DNA of 64,000 nt from Usnea hakonensis (taxonomy: Eukaryota > Ascomycota > Lecanoromycetes > Lecanorales > Parmeliaceae): assembly GCA_013423325.1 (NCBI GenBank), contig BLJB01000121.1, positions 336-64,335 on the forward strand. Reading direction: 5' to 3'. Shown piece after piece: positions 23,054 to 33,929 of this stretch (position 1 is its first letter; each line of letters opens with the position of its first letter). The position numbers and the translations under genes were made by a program. Under the pieces are notes generated by a model. That model made no database searches and was not told the DNA's origin. It was given only the letters and a program-made list of their open reading frames with translations.

Positions 23054-23880
23054 CGAAGGCGTGAGGCTGTAGCCCGTTGGGTGCCTACAGCTAGCTCGGA
23101 GCTAGAAGCTTTTAGCAAAATCGTTCGGCTCCGCCTATCCGAAAATAAGTTTCAAAGAAAGGAAAAAAAAAACAAAAAAACGGTTGAAATCTGGAGCCTG
23201 GGAAGTGGGGTGGAACGGAGTTGCTTCCTTTGCCACCGTTGCTCCTTTTTTTTTCTCTTTTACTCTACCTTTCTTTTTGTTACCTATCCCTTCCCCCGGC
23301 TTGCTCTCGCTTAACGTCCAATTGGATTGGGAGTCATCGGCCCGGCACGAAAATCGTCTTGTATTTCTTCTCTATCGTTTTATTTTCTTTGATCATAGCG
23401 TGCGTGCATCACGGAGATTACTGAAGATTTTAAAACAGATTGTGTGACGCATTCCGTTGATAGAGCTCGTTGCAAAGTGAGAAACCAGGGCAAAAGACTG
23501 CGAATATGCCTCTACCAAAGGGTGGTCAGAAAGCCCGTGACCCTTCGAATGTCATAACGGATATGACTTCAGCCCCCTCCCTTTGGATCCAGTGAGCTTT
23601 ACAATATACTTCATCCACTCCTTTCCCAGCCCAGATATCCCACTCTACCCCCTCACCCCTCACCCAAACCAAACCAATCCAATCCAATCAACACTCACCA
23701 AAGTCCCCACCCCATCCACCGCTTGCAAAAAAAGGCCATACGGAAGGTATTCATAAGAAGGGGATAGATAGGTAGATAGGTAGTGAATGACTGGCAAAAA
23801 AAAATACTGGCTTATAGGACCTTGTATTTCTCTTATGTTTGTGTTGTGTTGGGTGTGAAATGTATATGGTTAGATTTATC

Positions 23881-23924
<44 letters not shown>
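23881..23924. repeat. (TGA)n trinucleotide microsatellite
   Basis: About 14 uninterrupted TGA/ATG units in non-coding DNA. On the minus strand it reads as poly-His in one frame, which I take as chance. Confidence 0.95.
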
Positions 23925-24357
23925 GTGTCGATAGGTGTTGTAGCTAGCCTCCCATGTTCGTGCTTTGTTGTGAGGGTGAGTGAATAGGGTTATGTCATGT
24001 ATGTATCTATCTATATATCTACAGCAACCTCTGTTGCTACACGTGAGCAATAAGTGGCTTCTTTACAAACAAACAAAGCCATACATGCACGCTATCGTGC
24101 TCTCGTTCTTGCAAGTCCCAAAGGGGAAGAGGCTCGGCTGATTCGAAGCAAGCGCTCGCATGTAAGATATCCACCCGAGGGACCCTTGTAGCTGCTCTCG
24201 GGATATCCCATTTTTGGCCAGCAACTGAAAGATGCAACATAAACTAACGACCTTTTCCCACCCCCCACCCCTTCGTTTTCTTTTAGCCTCATAGCAATTA
24301 GCAAGGTCGAAATCTCGACAGTGCCTTCCAAATCAGGAGTTCGTGTTGCTTCGGCCC

Positions 24358-27300
24358 TCATCCACTCATCCTTGCGTCGCTTCCCGCCGGGAATAGACTC
24401 CCCGCTCCCCCTTCCGCTCTCAAGAATCCGAATTGATCGAATTCACTCCACTCAGTCAAATCCGCATAGGGCAGCCCCTGCCCCTGAGCCATCGTCCCAT
24501 CGTAGAGCCCAAGAGGCGGAAATGCGTTCTGGTTGGGGTTGTCGTGGTAGGCATAAGGTGACTGCTGGTGCGGAGGCTGAGCGGCCGCTGCTTCCTCCTC
24601 CTCCGAAGACGTCGGTATATCCGATGTATCGCCGCCGATTCTCTCAGCTGCCAGTCGTAGCAGCCGACGCATGCTGGAATACGTGTTGCGCGCGTCGGAA
24701 CTGGAGTTGCCGAGGTGATTGAGCCAATTGACGGCGGCTTTGGCTTCGGCAAGGATCTCGCCGGCGCTTGACGGCATGTGCTCGGCACGGAAGGCCAGTT
24801 CGAGGAGGAGGACCGTGAGGGCGCGTTTGAGGTGGTGCAGCAGCATCCACCACATTGTGCCTTCGTGGAGAAAGGTGGATTCGGGCTTGTAAAGGATGAG
24901 GCTGACTGCGGCACGCGCGGATTCGACGCACTTGGTTGCTGCGCTGACTAGTCCCTTTTTGGAGGAGTCTAATGAATCTTGGGTGCGTTCCACGTTCCTG
25001 CAAAGGCATGGGCGGTTGATGACTACTCTAGTGCTGTGGAAGAGGATATGAAGAGCCATTCGGCAAGACTCTGTTTCCGGATCCGAATTTGTTGGACTGA
25101 CAGCATTGTCCAAGGGCGGATTGACGCCGTTCTTCCATTCGAAAAGCCTACTATCGAAATCTTCAATTCTGCTTTGAATCCCTGGCCATTTCTTTTGCCG
25201 AATACCGGGTCGGTACAGCTCGCCCACTGCCTCTTTGACTAGCGTACAGAGCTCCACATAATGCACAAAAAAGATCGTTGCGGTCCGCGTGGTCTCGTGT
25301 TCCATCACTGTATTCACAAAAGAATGCTGTCCAGAGTCCGACATGCTCGAAGTCGAAGGTCCGCGTGTGCTAGACTTTGCTGATCTCTGATAAGAATATT
25401 CAGATAGCGGAGTATTTGTAGTCCCTGATCCTACCTCTGCAGAAGGCTTCGGTACGGTGACGTTGCAATCCCGAAGATTTATCATTGACGGTCGGCCAGT
25501 CATGAGTGTGAGCATGCTCTCTAATGTCATCAGAGCAAACCAATTATAGGCATGGAGCACTTTCGTCTCGGTCGCTACTGAAGCCGAAACATCCCGCAAG
25601 TGCAGGCCCATTGCCTGTGCCGACCTTACCGCCAGTCCCGAAAGGTTCCAAGCCCTGGGAAACATTAGCAAAGCTTGTGAGTCACATAGGGGGCTATGGA
25701 GATACCGGTTAAGCTGGTTCGTCACCAACAGATAGATCCCACCCAAGCCAAACACCTGGACCTGGCCCAGGTAGCAATCGTCATTCAAAACGCCCGTGTC
25801 CACTGCTAGCACGCGCGCTTGTGAGAAGTATAACATGTGATCTCGTGCATCTCCAGTCCAATCAGCTTGGACGAGGTGGGCATGAACGGCAGCAATGGCA
25901 AACACGAGCTGGAGCGTGGCAATAAATGTACGATTCCTGAAGCCTTCGGGATCCATGGAGCTATAGAGCTGGTCGTACTGACTTACAAAATCCAACTTGT
26001 CGAGAAGAGGGAACGACAGATGGATTGTCGAAAAATATGCGTTTACTAGAGAATCGGCTGTGGACTTGACCGGCAACGAAAAAGGGTCAATTTGATGTCC
26101 AACCACTGCTGTGTCCATATCCTCTGAGTATGTATGTGGAGCGAAGCCCTGGTCCATATCTCGAGCTCGGGCCATGTGAGCTTTTGGCTTTGGAAGCAAT
26201 TCCTTATTCAATTTCTCAGTCCATTTGGATTCAGATGATTGTCCTTTGAAAGGCTCAACATGGTGTGCGAATCGCTGTTGCATGGAGTCGTCTTGGTTAA
26301 TGTGGTCCGCAGAACCCATTGAGCCAGCGCCAGAGATATCCGATCCACCTCCATCATCACAACTGTCACTCCGGCTTTCATGCCTGACAGGCTCTTTGTG
26401 AGGTTCTGTGGCGGGCTCGTTGCGCGGTGGCTATGAACAACGCGTTATTTAAGGTGATACCTTCGGATTCGGGGGCTTATACCATGTGCATGGCATTTTG
26501 TATCGCCCGTCGATCATCATCATCTACCTGGGGTAGAACCTTCACCAGTAAATCTGTGTACGCGTTGAGCTTCTGCCAAATTTCGTCCTCTTGTCTAACG
26601 GTTGCTTATGTCAGCCAAGTCATGACCTCAAGTATTTGTCGGAATGAACAGAAGCGTCCTGAAGCCACACTAGTGTAAAGTTGTAGGGTTGGAGCAGGAG
26701 AAATTGTGGACTGCTTGCGCCTACACATTTCGCGATGAAAGGTAAAGAGCCGCATAGGTATGAGCAGCATAGGAGTATAAATGCCACGCCCGCAAAGGAA
26801 ACCGCCATTCATACCTTCTCGTTCTGTCACGCCTTCCACTCGCATAGTAACATTCTACCCCGAGCTCTCGGCAGTGCCTACACATCGGTTGTTCCCCGTA
26901 ACATTTGATTTTCCTACTTCTACATGACTCGCATGCTTGTCTGACTCGTGATGGAGGTGTCACTAAGTCTGGAGCCTGTGCCCAGATGTCTTCGTCCCGT
27001 TTGAGCCGTTTACTAGCGACCTTTGAGTCCTTTCGCTCAGATATTGCTTGTCCCGTGGGGCTGGCGACCATCCGATGAGGTTTTGATGAAAACCGGGTGT
27101 TTCCTCGTGCAGCTGACACTGGGCTTTGTATGGTAGAGCTTGCCCCTCTCTGCGGATTCTTAGCCGCTTGAGTGGCCTTGAATTCCGCTAGGTAGCGCTG
27201 GTATTCCCGGAAGTCATCAGTCTTTTGGTACTCGGCCAAATTTGCTTTGTACGTCTCCCAGGGCACGGCACCTTTACTCTTCCATTCTTCTTTCTCGTCT

Positions 27301-27817
27301 CGTGTAAGCCGTTGCCATTTTTCCCCGACTTCTTTTGACAAGTCAGTGAAGGACAGATTCTGGGATTTCAATTGCTCGCGCATATGGTTGGAAAAGAGGA
27401 CGTATGCGGATTTTGGCCGCTCGGGGGCTTTGGAATCAGGCTTGGGATGATGCCTATAATCCCGTTTGGTAGGTGGGCCGCCCTGCTGTACATCAGTGCT
27501 GCTGGATGAGATGCCTTTCAGAGTGTTTGTTGGGTGCGGTTCGTTTTTATACAAGGGATTGACGAAGACCGGGTCCCGAGCGAGTCGCTTGGTAGTCGCA
27601 ATCTCTCTTTGTAATTTTCTCCGATGTCCTAGGCTCACATTAAGGATCTGAGCTTGATCAGTGATTATCCAAGCGGCAATAGCAGCAATGTACTGACATC
27701 CAGGTCATTCTCCGTGATCTCAAGGAGTGTCTCCCATGAATCAAATCCTGCCTCAAGAAATACGTCCAAATAGCAATCTATGCCGAGCCACGTCAGGGTG
27801 AGCTCAAGGTCGCCCAT
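24358..27817 (-). CDS. SAM-HMG box-Zn2Cys6-fungal_trans transcription factor
   Basis: Four exons on the minus strand, 27698-27817, 26815-27647, 26483-26594 and 24358-26430, give 1045 aa. Residues 5-60 form a SAM domain (LTWLGIDCYLDVFLEAGFD, then LGHRRKLQREIA across intron 1). Residues 115-185 are an HMG box (RPKSAYVLFSNHMREQL ... GEKWQRLTRDEKEEW). Residues 279-306 are a Zn2Cys6 cluster with spacing C-x2-C-x6-C-x6-C-x2-C-x6-C. A fungal-specific regulatory domain follows (about 420-700, with LLVTNQLNRYLHSP and AMGLHLRD). The protein thus joins a protein-interaction module and two DNA-binding modules. The 220-bp intron 2 is long and could hide a further exon. The start MGDLELTL was chosen because it directly precedes the SAM helix. 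It is divergent from another Zn2Cys6 gene. Targets are unknown. Confidence 0.88.
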
Positions 27818-29072
27818 GGCCAGCAGTATTCCTGAGCTTCAGAGGATGAAGGAAAAGCCGATATGACTAGGTCCCACGAATCGCCGGTATCAGATTGTAC
27901 GGAAGCTGCTGCTGGAGCAGTCAGCTTTGCTCGGCGGCCCCCAGTTCCAACCTTCAGCCACGATCCACGGGCCCTCAGGAGGGTTAGAGGCGGAGATGGA
28001 GAGGGTAATTGAGGGACTACCAAGCTAGGTAGTAGTTGTTAGATTATGAGACAGAAGATGGATGAGGAAAAGACACGGAATTGGGTGGGAGGAGATGAGA
28101 ATTAGGTGAAGCAATTCAGATATGTGGTGTATGTTCTTAGACACCACAGGTGGTAAAAGTAGCGAGTCGAGTCAAGCACAGTAAAGTACTTAGGCTGAAA
28201 CCTAAAGGTAAGGTAAGGTAAAGTACCTTGAGCATGAGGTGGGTAAGGTGGCAAGCTAGATCATTATTTATTGCGGGCGGATAAGGTAGCCAGAATAAAA
28301 GCAGAAGAGCGGCGGCCTGCTCGTCGCTCGATTGTGTCAAATAACGTAAGGTAAGTTTGAAGAACTTTAAGGTGAGGTAAAATCCATGTAGGGAGCTGCA
28401 CTCAGATTGAAAGGAGATATAATTGTTGCTGCTTCTACATACATACATGTGTTCGTCCTCTACTCACCGTCCATCTTATCAAGGTTTGATACAGTAGTAA
28501 AGGCGTTTTGTCTCGGGTCTTAAAAGAAAAGCTGGAATGCTGTACTCTATGCTGTGGGTGGCGGATTGTACAGTACAGGTAGTCTGTAGTTGTGAGGATC
28601 AGATCGAGATCATCGGGGCAACCTCCGGCCCAATCATTTTCATATCTCGGGGCTACCTCCGATCATCGCACAAGCTTCCCACCCCATATTATTATTATTA
28701 TTGTGCAGCTTCGGAACCGCCTCCGTTATCCATAGCCGTCAATCGTTTTTTGACTAAGACCTTCGAGACCTTCGGTCTTAGTCAAAAAACGATTGACGGC
28801 TATCTCATATCTCATACATTATTGTCGGCGTTGCGGCAGGAACAATGACGTATAACTCTTTGGGGATCATTTGTTTCCACTTCTTGTCATTCTATAATAA
28901 AAATTGATTCCTTCCTTCGTGTCTACCCGCGAAGGGTCAATTGTCGACTATTGTATAATCCTTATTCTTGTTGCATAATAATGAGCTCCTGCTAAAATCA
29001 TAAAGCTCGTCATTCAGGTGTTGTGAGTACACCGTTTTGATCGCCTTCATATCTTGTCTCTCCTCCCACAAG
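27818..29072. promoter_or_regulatory. Divergent promoter region between two transcription factor genes
   Basis: 1.25 kb between the start of the SAM-HMG-Zn2Cys6 gene (minus) and that of the small Zn2Cys6 gene (plus). It holds two AAGGTA-type arrays (28205-28229 and 28343-28380), an (ATT)n tract (28686-28702) and a perfect 30-bp inverted repeat (28732-28803). No coding frame is supported. The regulatory role is inferred only from position. Confidence 0.5.
28732..28803. repeat. Perfect 30-bp inverted repeat with 12-bp spacer
   Basis: Arm 28732-28761 (ATAGCCGTCAATCG... to ...AAGACC) is the exact reverse complement of 28774-28803; the spacer is TTCGAGACCTTC. Each arm also has a smaller GTCAA...TTGAC inverted repeat. 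It lies 270 bp before the start codon of the small Zn2Cys6 gene. Confidence 0.97.
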
Positions 29073-30077
29073 ATGCCTCGTCCTACAAAATCACATAGCT
29101 CGCCAGAGGCATCTCTGGAAAACTCCGAGGTCAGAACGAGAGTATCGAAAGCTTGTCAGAGATGCAGGCTAAAAAAATGCAAAGTATGTAACGACCACTA
29201 TCTGGCGACCAAGCGGAACGAATGTCAGCGCAGGATGATAACATCAGCGCTGTGCACGTTTTCGAGCAACGCTTTCGCGCAGAAATCGCAATCCCTTTCG
29301 GACTTGTAGTTGCAAGCACAGATGTTCTTGCTGACATGACTTTCAGTGTGATGGTACAACTCCGTGCACTCGTTGCCAGTCTGATGACGCAATTTGCGCA
29401 TATGAAAAACACAAGAAGTCAGACAAGACGGTCTTCCGCTCCGGGTGAGTGTTATCTAACAGCTTAGTTACTTAGTCTATTTCACAGACTTTTCTCTTAC
29501 CATCTATAGCTACGTGCAAATGCTCGAACACCAGCACGCCCAACTCACCGCGGGGCTACACGAGCTTTACCGCCGCACACAAAAAGACGGAGGATGGACA
29601 GGGCCTCAACTTGAAGCTGTGAATCATCATCAACCCCTGACACACAAAATATTAGAAGGTCTCGGTGTGCTACAGATTGACGAGGGGAAAGGGACAGAGA
29701 GCGGCCCGGATACTTTGCAGGATTTCGAAGGGGAAGGGTGGGACCACAGCGGTTTGATGTATTCAGAGACCGCTTCTCCATTCACGCAAGCCGCTTGTCC
29801 TTCATCACCTACTCAGACCGCTTTTCCACAATCGATCATTATGGCCAACAGACGGGCAAAACTTCTCAACATTTTGGCGCCCATGACTGAGCCAACGATT
29901 GTGCCGCCCCTTCCCATGACTTTTGCTCCTGTAAAACTCGAAAGCCACTATCTTACCGGCCCTGACCAAGCGCCGGCACATCTGGACACTTCATCGTCCA
30001 GCGAAAGCGTGAACATGGGACTTGACATAGGAAGAGGTTCAATGGTGGACTGGTCATACGGAACGGAAGAATGGTAG
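29073..30077 (+). CDS. Small Zn(II)2Cys6 transcription factor
   Basis: Three exons, 29073-29183, 29347-29444 and 29510-30077, give 258 aa. The zinc cluster is Cys28, 31, 38, 44, 47 and 54 (C-x2-C-x6-C-x5-C-x2-C-x6-C); intron 1 (163 bp) splits it directly after Lys37, so the cluster only appears after splicing. It is followed by EKHKKSDKTVFRSGYVQMLEHQ and a segment ending THKILEGLGVLQ, an arrangement I know from short fungal C6 regulators that have no large fungal_trans domain. The remaining C-terminal half is acidic and Ser/Pro-rich, as in an activation region. An in-frame ATG at 29037 would add 12 residues; 29073 fits the basic N-terminus better. Target genes cannot be told from the context. 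Confidence 0.88.
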
Positions 30078-31637
30078 GGCAGTCTTGATGGTCAGGAGCA
30101 GGCGGGCAATCTCTGTTGAAAGGTGAGAAAAGTGTTATTTCGGAGGTTGTTTCGTCGCTGCACTTGAGTGCGCAAACATAATTGAGAAATGACGGGGATA
30201 AGTCTTGTACCGAACATTTAAAGTAATGGATACATATGAAGATGACGAAGTTGGAGAGATATACCATCGTTTCGTATATCAATAATATGGGGCAAGAAGC
30301 TTGTGCACAGAGCAGAGTATTGTGTGTTAGCAGAATCCGTTGCACCCCTTAACACCACGAAATTATCAGCGTATTTAAAAAAAAAATCAGAAAGAACACG
30401 AGGCCTTAAATAGTAGATCTGAAATAGTTCGAGAGTCTTTAGAGGGACCTATTACTCTAGTATATTTATAATCTAAATAATCTAGGGAGGTCGATTATAA
30501 CTATATAGATCTTATTTAATTTTTTTTTTCAATTTTTTTTTTTCTTATATCAAATTCAAATTTAGTATACGCTCCCTCGGCTATAACTATTCGGAAGGCG
30601 GCCCCAAACTTGGGTGCAGGACATTATCCGAAGAGTCTTGGCATTCCCAGAATTTTCGGTGCAGACCTCCGTAATTTAGTGGGGATGGGGTGCAATGGAT
30701 TTTGCCATAAATCGCCCCTCGTCTCGTTTACGTAATCACGATTCGAAGGGAATTTCGGAAGTCGTGCATGGGATTTGAGTAGTCGGAGACAGCTCCGAAG
30801 GCGGAATCCAACAATTCCGGATGGGGAATTTGGGTAGTGGATTTCCAAAACCCATTCCCCTTTAGAATCCAGTCAAGATATCGACTGCCACGTGACAAAC
30901 CTTTTTGATACGTCTTTTCCATTGCTTTGCCATGGTGTACGTGCTGTCATGATGATTTCAATGATAAATACTTTGACAAAGTGAGGGGTTCAGTACTCAC
31001 AGCAGTCAATATACTTAAGTAGCTGCTCTAAAGCACATTAAAGAATGTCTCATAATATGAGAGAAACAAGTGTAAACTAAGTATTGAGAGGTCATTCTGT
31101 TGGCTCATATGCAAAGAGAAATCCTCAATCTTCTGACATCATTTCGTTTCCTTCTTCCTCTAATGAGGAATGAGTAATGAGCAACGAGCACATGGTCAAT
31201 GAGCAACGATACCAGAAGACGCAAGGCAATGCCAGCTTGGAGGAATTTTGTCGGCCCCCTATCCGGCCGTCCTGACCAATCAATGTCAAACTCGATCGGC
31301 CAGACTCACATCGTATCTATTTAATATTACAATAAGATCCGTTTCACTTGATCATCTTCAATCCTTGAAGAAGTCCCGTCTTCGTCTCCGGGAGAATAAC
31401 GCTCGAGTGCGTGCTTTCAGAACCACACGCGCCTCTCTCGGTAGCTTGGCGACAATCTCACAAGCTCTCACACAGGTTACCCCGACAACATACTTTATTT
31501 CACTCCCACGCCATCGCCTCCGCCTCGGTCTGTCAATTTCATCACAGTATCCTTAAACAGGCTGGAAGTACAGAGAGAGGAAGGGAGAGAGAGAGAGGAG
31601 TGGAGACTTCAGCTTGCGACGGCTCGCTGAAGACGCC
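30078..31637. other. Intergenic region between two Zn2Cys6 genes
   Basis: 1.56 kb. Apart from a RIP-like AT island (30400-30590) it holds only short frames and repeated ATGAGYAA-type words near 31160-31210. No gene is supported. Confidence 0.5.
30400..30590. repeat. Short RIP-like AT-rich relic
   Basis: About 190 bp with almost no CA/TG, rich in TATA, TCTAG and long T runs, very like the composition of the LINE block at 75-7370. It is probably a small fragment of a RIP-mutated repeat. No protein motif is readable. Confidence 0.55.
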
Positions 31638-33929
31638 ATGGCTGAAGGAGCTGAAGCAAAGATGGAGCGCTCCGATGCTATAGCGACAGACAGTTCCGCC
31701 CAGCGTATGCAGGATGTTCAGCCGTCATCCCCGAGTATGAGTCCTACAAGTCCCAACGACCCAACATCCTTGGGACAAAGACCAAGTCAATCCCGACCTG
31801 GGACATCCGCTGGCAGAAAAAGGAAGGTTCCTGATTCAGTCACTCCCAATGCCTGCATCAATTGCAAGAAGGCGAGAGCCAAAGTAAGTCGCTTTTCCCC
31901 TGCCTTGTCGTATCCATGCGCAGGGCCGAAAGTCATCATACTAAGCTACCTACCACAGTGCGACGGCGTCAAGCCAGCCTGTCGACGCTGCGTGCAACGC
32001 CAGACCCCGGACTCTTGTCATTATGAAGTACATGCCAAAACCGCGAAGGAGCAAATGATTCTAGAGATCCAACGCCTACAACGGAAGAACGAATTCTTGA
32101 AAGAGGAAAAGGATTCACTTGGGGAGAAGAACACGTGGTTCGAGAAAATTATACGTTCAATCAAAGACGATGGCCAGGCAATCGAGGCAATTCAGAGACT
32201 GAAGCGCGGTGAATCCCATCAAGCTATTGCTGAATGGCTTGGACGATCGTCAATTGGGTCAGCGGATCAGGCTTTGTCTCCCACAACCGAACATCGAATC
32301 GGCCAAGTCATTGAACAGTACCACCGAGACTTGATTGATAGTCATGATCCTCGTTACTGGACCAACGTGTCGACGGAAGCGGACTTGATCGAGCACCTGA
32401 TTAAGCTTTACTTTACTTGGATACATCCTGCGCATATGCTATTCGATGAGGAACGTTTCCTGTCAAGCTTCAAGGACTGCTCAGATGTCTATTGTTCGTC
32501 AGCCTTAGTCAACATAATATGTGCCATGTCCTGTCATCTTCTCCATGATACTCGGGATGGCGACGAGGAAACCGAGTCAGGTATCGAATCCCTGCGCGGA
32601 CAGTTCCTCAACGAGTCAAAGTCTTTGATGAAAAACGCGGACTTTGAGAGAATGACCTCCATACAGACTTATGCCATAATGTTTCTCGAGGAACTTGGAT
32701 CGGGACACGGTCTTATCGCTTCTTCACATCTTAGATTAGCTCAAGAAAGCCTGCTCTCTAAGCAAAAATCAGAGCAGTCCTTTGAAGCGGAGGAGGTGGC
32801 AGCTTGGGGGGTCTTGACACTACACACGTTTGTTTCGATCTCAAGCGATGTCATGAGTTGCTGAGGCTGATTTTGGTAGTGCTTGGTCAGGTCTGACGTA
32901 TCAAAAGCCCAGCGCCCCTGTCTCTACGCACGCCAATCCTTTTGCGAACATAGCTCTAGACCAAGTCGAAGATAGATGGCATATGTATACGCAACCTGGC
33001 GATAGCGATAAGGAGCTCGGATTCCAGGATGCTGAAGACCAGAAGAGCCTTGCACTCTTGACTGCTCGTGAAAGTGCGAAGCTCTATCGTATCGTCCACG
33101 AATGCATTCTTGTCTACTGCGGCATTCGGAGTAAGATCTCCGCAGACAGCCTCTTAGATGTTTATCGGCGATACATTAGGTGGAAAGATGACCTACCCCC
33201 AGATCTTCGAAGTGTCTCGGGCCAACCTCTTCCCCATGTTCTCTCACTGCAGTGAGTGTCCTCTTGGGGCGACATTATTCGAAGCGATACTTACATCACG
33301 TTCTTTGCAGCATTCAATACCACACTGCCATCACTCAGCTGCTGCAACCCCTGCTTCACACGAATATCCGCTACCAGGAGTCGCACGAACAGTTGATGTG
33401 TCTCATCGTCAACCATGCACAAATGGGCGTGGAACTCTTGACCCAGTACAAAAGCATGTATACCAACTTTTACCTCTCGCCTCTTCAACTTTTTTGTCTA
33501 GTTCATCTGTGCGATGTGGTGGTACGGTATGATGGGCAGGGTAGTACGACTCCTAGGACAATCGCATTTTGCCTCACATCCCTTGAAGAAGCCAAGGTCG
33601 GCTACCCAGTCGCCGGGCCTCTGCAAAAGATGTTCCGTCTCTCCCTCACTGACTATGGTATTCCCGTTGCTGACGAGCTTGAGCGTATGATTGGCGTATC
33701 AGCACGCCTAGGGCCCGAGGAGCTCATGGATGCGTGCACAAGGCCAACATATAGACAGCCGCTCGCGCAGATGACGGCCCACATGGAGCCAGAGTTGGGA
33801 CCAGATTTCATAAACGGGTGGCAGCAACTTTCTGAAGGCAGATCTACCGAGTATCCGCTTGGAGAAGAGCCACATTTTAGATCAGAAAGAGGGAGGAGGG
33901 TGGACATTGATTCGCTGTTGAACATATGA
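31638..33929 (+). CDS. Zn(II)2Cys6 transcription factor, NirA/nit-4-like
   Basis: Four exons, 31638-31883, 31959-32827, 32880-33251 and 33311-33929, give 701 aa. The cluster has Cys73, 76, 83, 90, 93 and 102 (C-x2-C-x6-C-x6-C-x2-C-x8-C) and is split by intron 1 right before Cys83. A coiled-coil linker follows (EQMILEIQRLQRKNEFLKEE), then a fungal-specific regulatory domain with YFTWIHPAHMLFDEERFL and a later WSGLTYQKPSAP stretch. The KEEKDSL...WFEKIIRSIKDDG linker and the HP-x-HMLFDE block resemble regulators of the nitrate factor group, but a specific target is not claimed. Intron 1 is 75 nt, in frame and without stops. Intron 2 (52 nt, donor GTTTGT) was chosen because it restores the frame to the conserved tryptophan segment. 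ATG 31662 is a possible alternative start. Confidence 0.86.

Larger units (their letters stand above)
21568..24357. other. Long intergenic region with homopolymers and microsatellites
   Basis: 2.8 kb lying between two minus-strand genes. It holds an (ATT)n tract near 21869-21888, ACCTTA-type pentamer arrays (22396-22420 and 22470-22487), a TACGGAGTAC motif near 22578, poly-A runs with an NN gap (22927-23034), and a (TGA)n microsatellite (23881-23924). Frames of up to 141 codons are low complexity (poly-Lys, poly-Phe, poly-His). No gene is supported. Confidence 0.6.

Noticed and set aside
23881..23924. Regular repeat that might suggest a CRISPR-like array
   Set aside because: Simple trinucleotide microsatellite with no spacers, and the genome is eukaryotic.
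23751..24050. Minus-strand frame with a poly-His stretch
   Set aside because: Produced by the TGA microsatellite; no support as a gene.
24358..33929. Secondary-metabolite cluster suggested by several regulators
   Set aside because: No polyketide synthase, NRPS, terpene synthase, P450 or transporter gene lies nearby.
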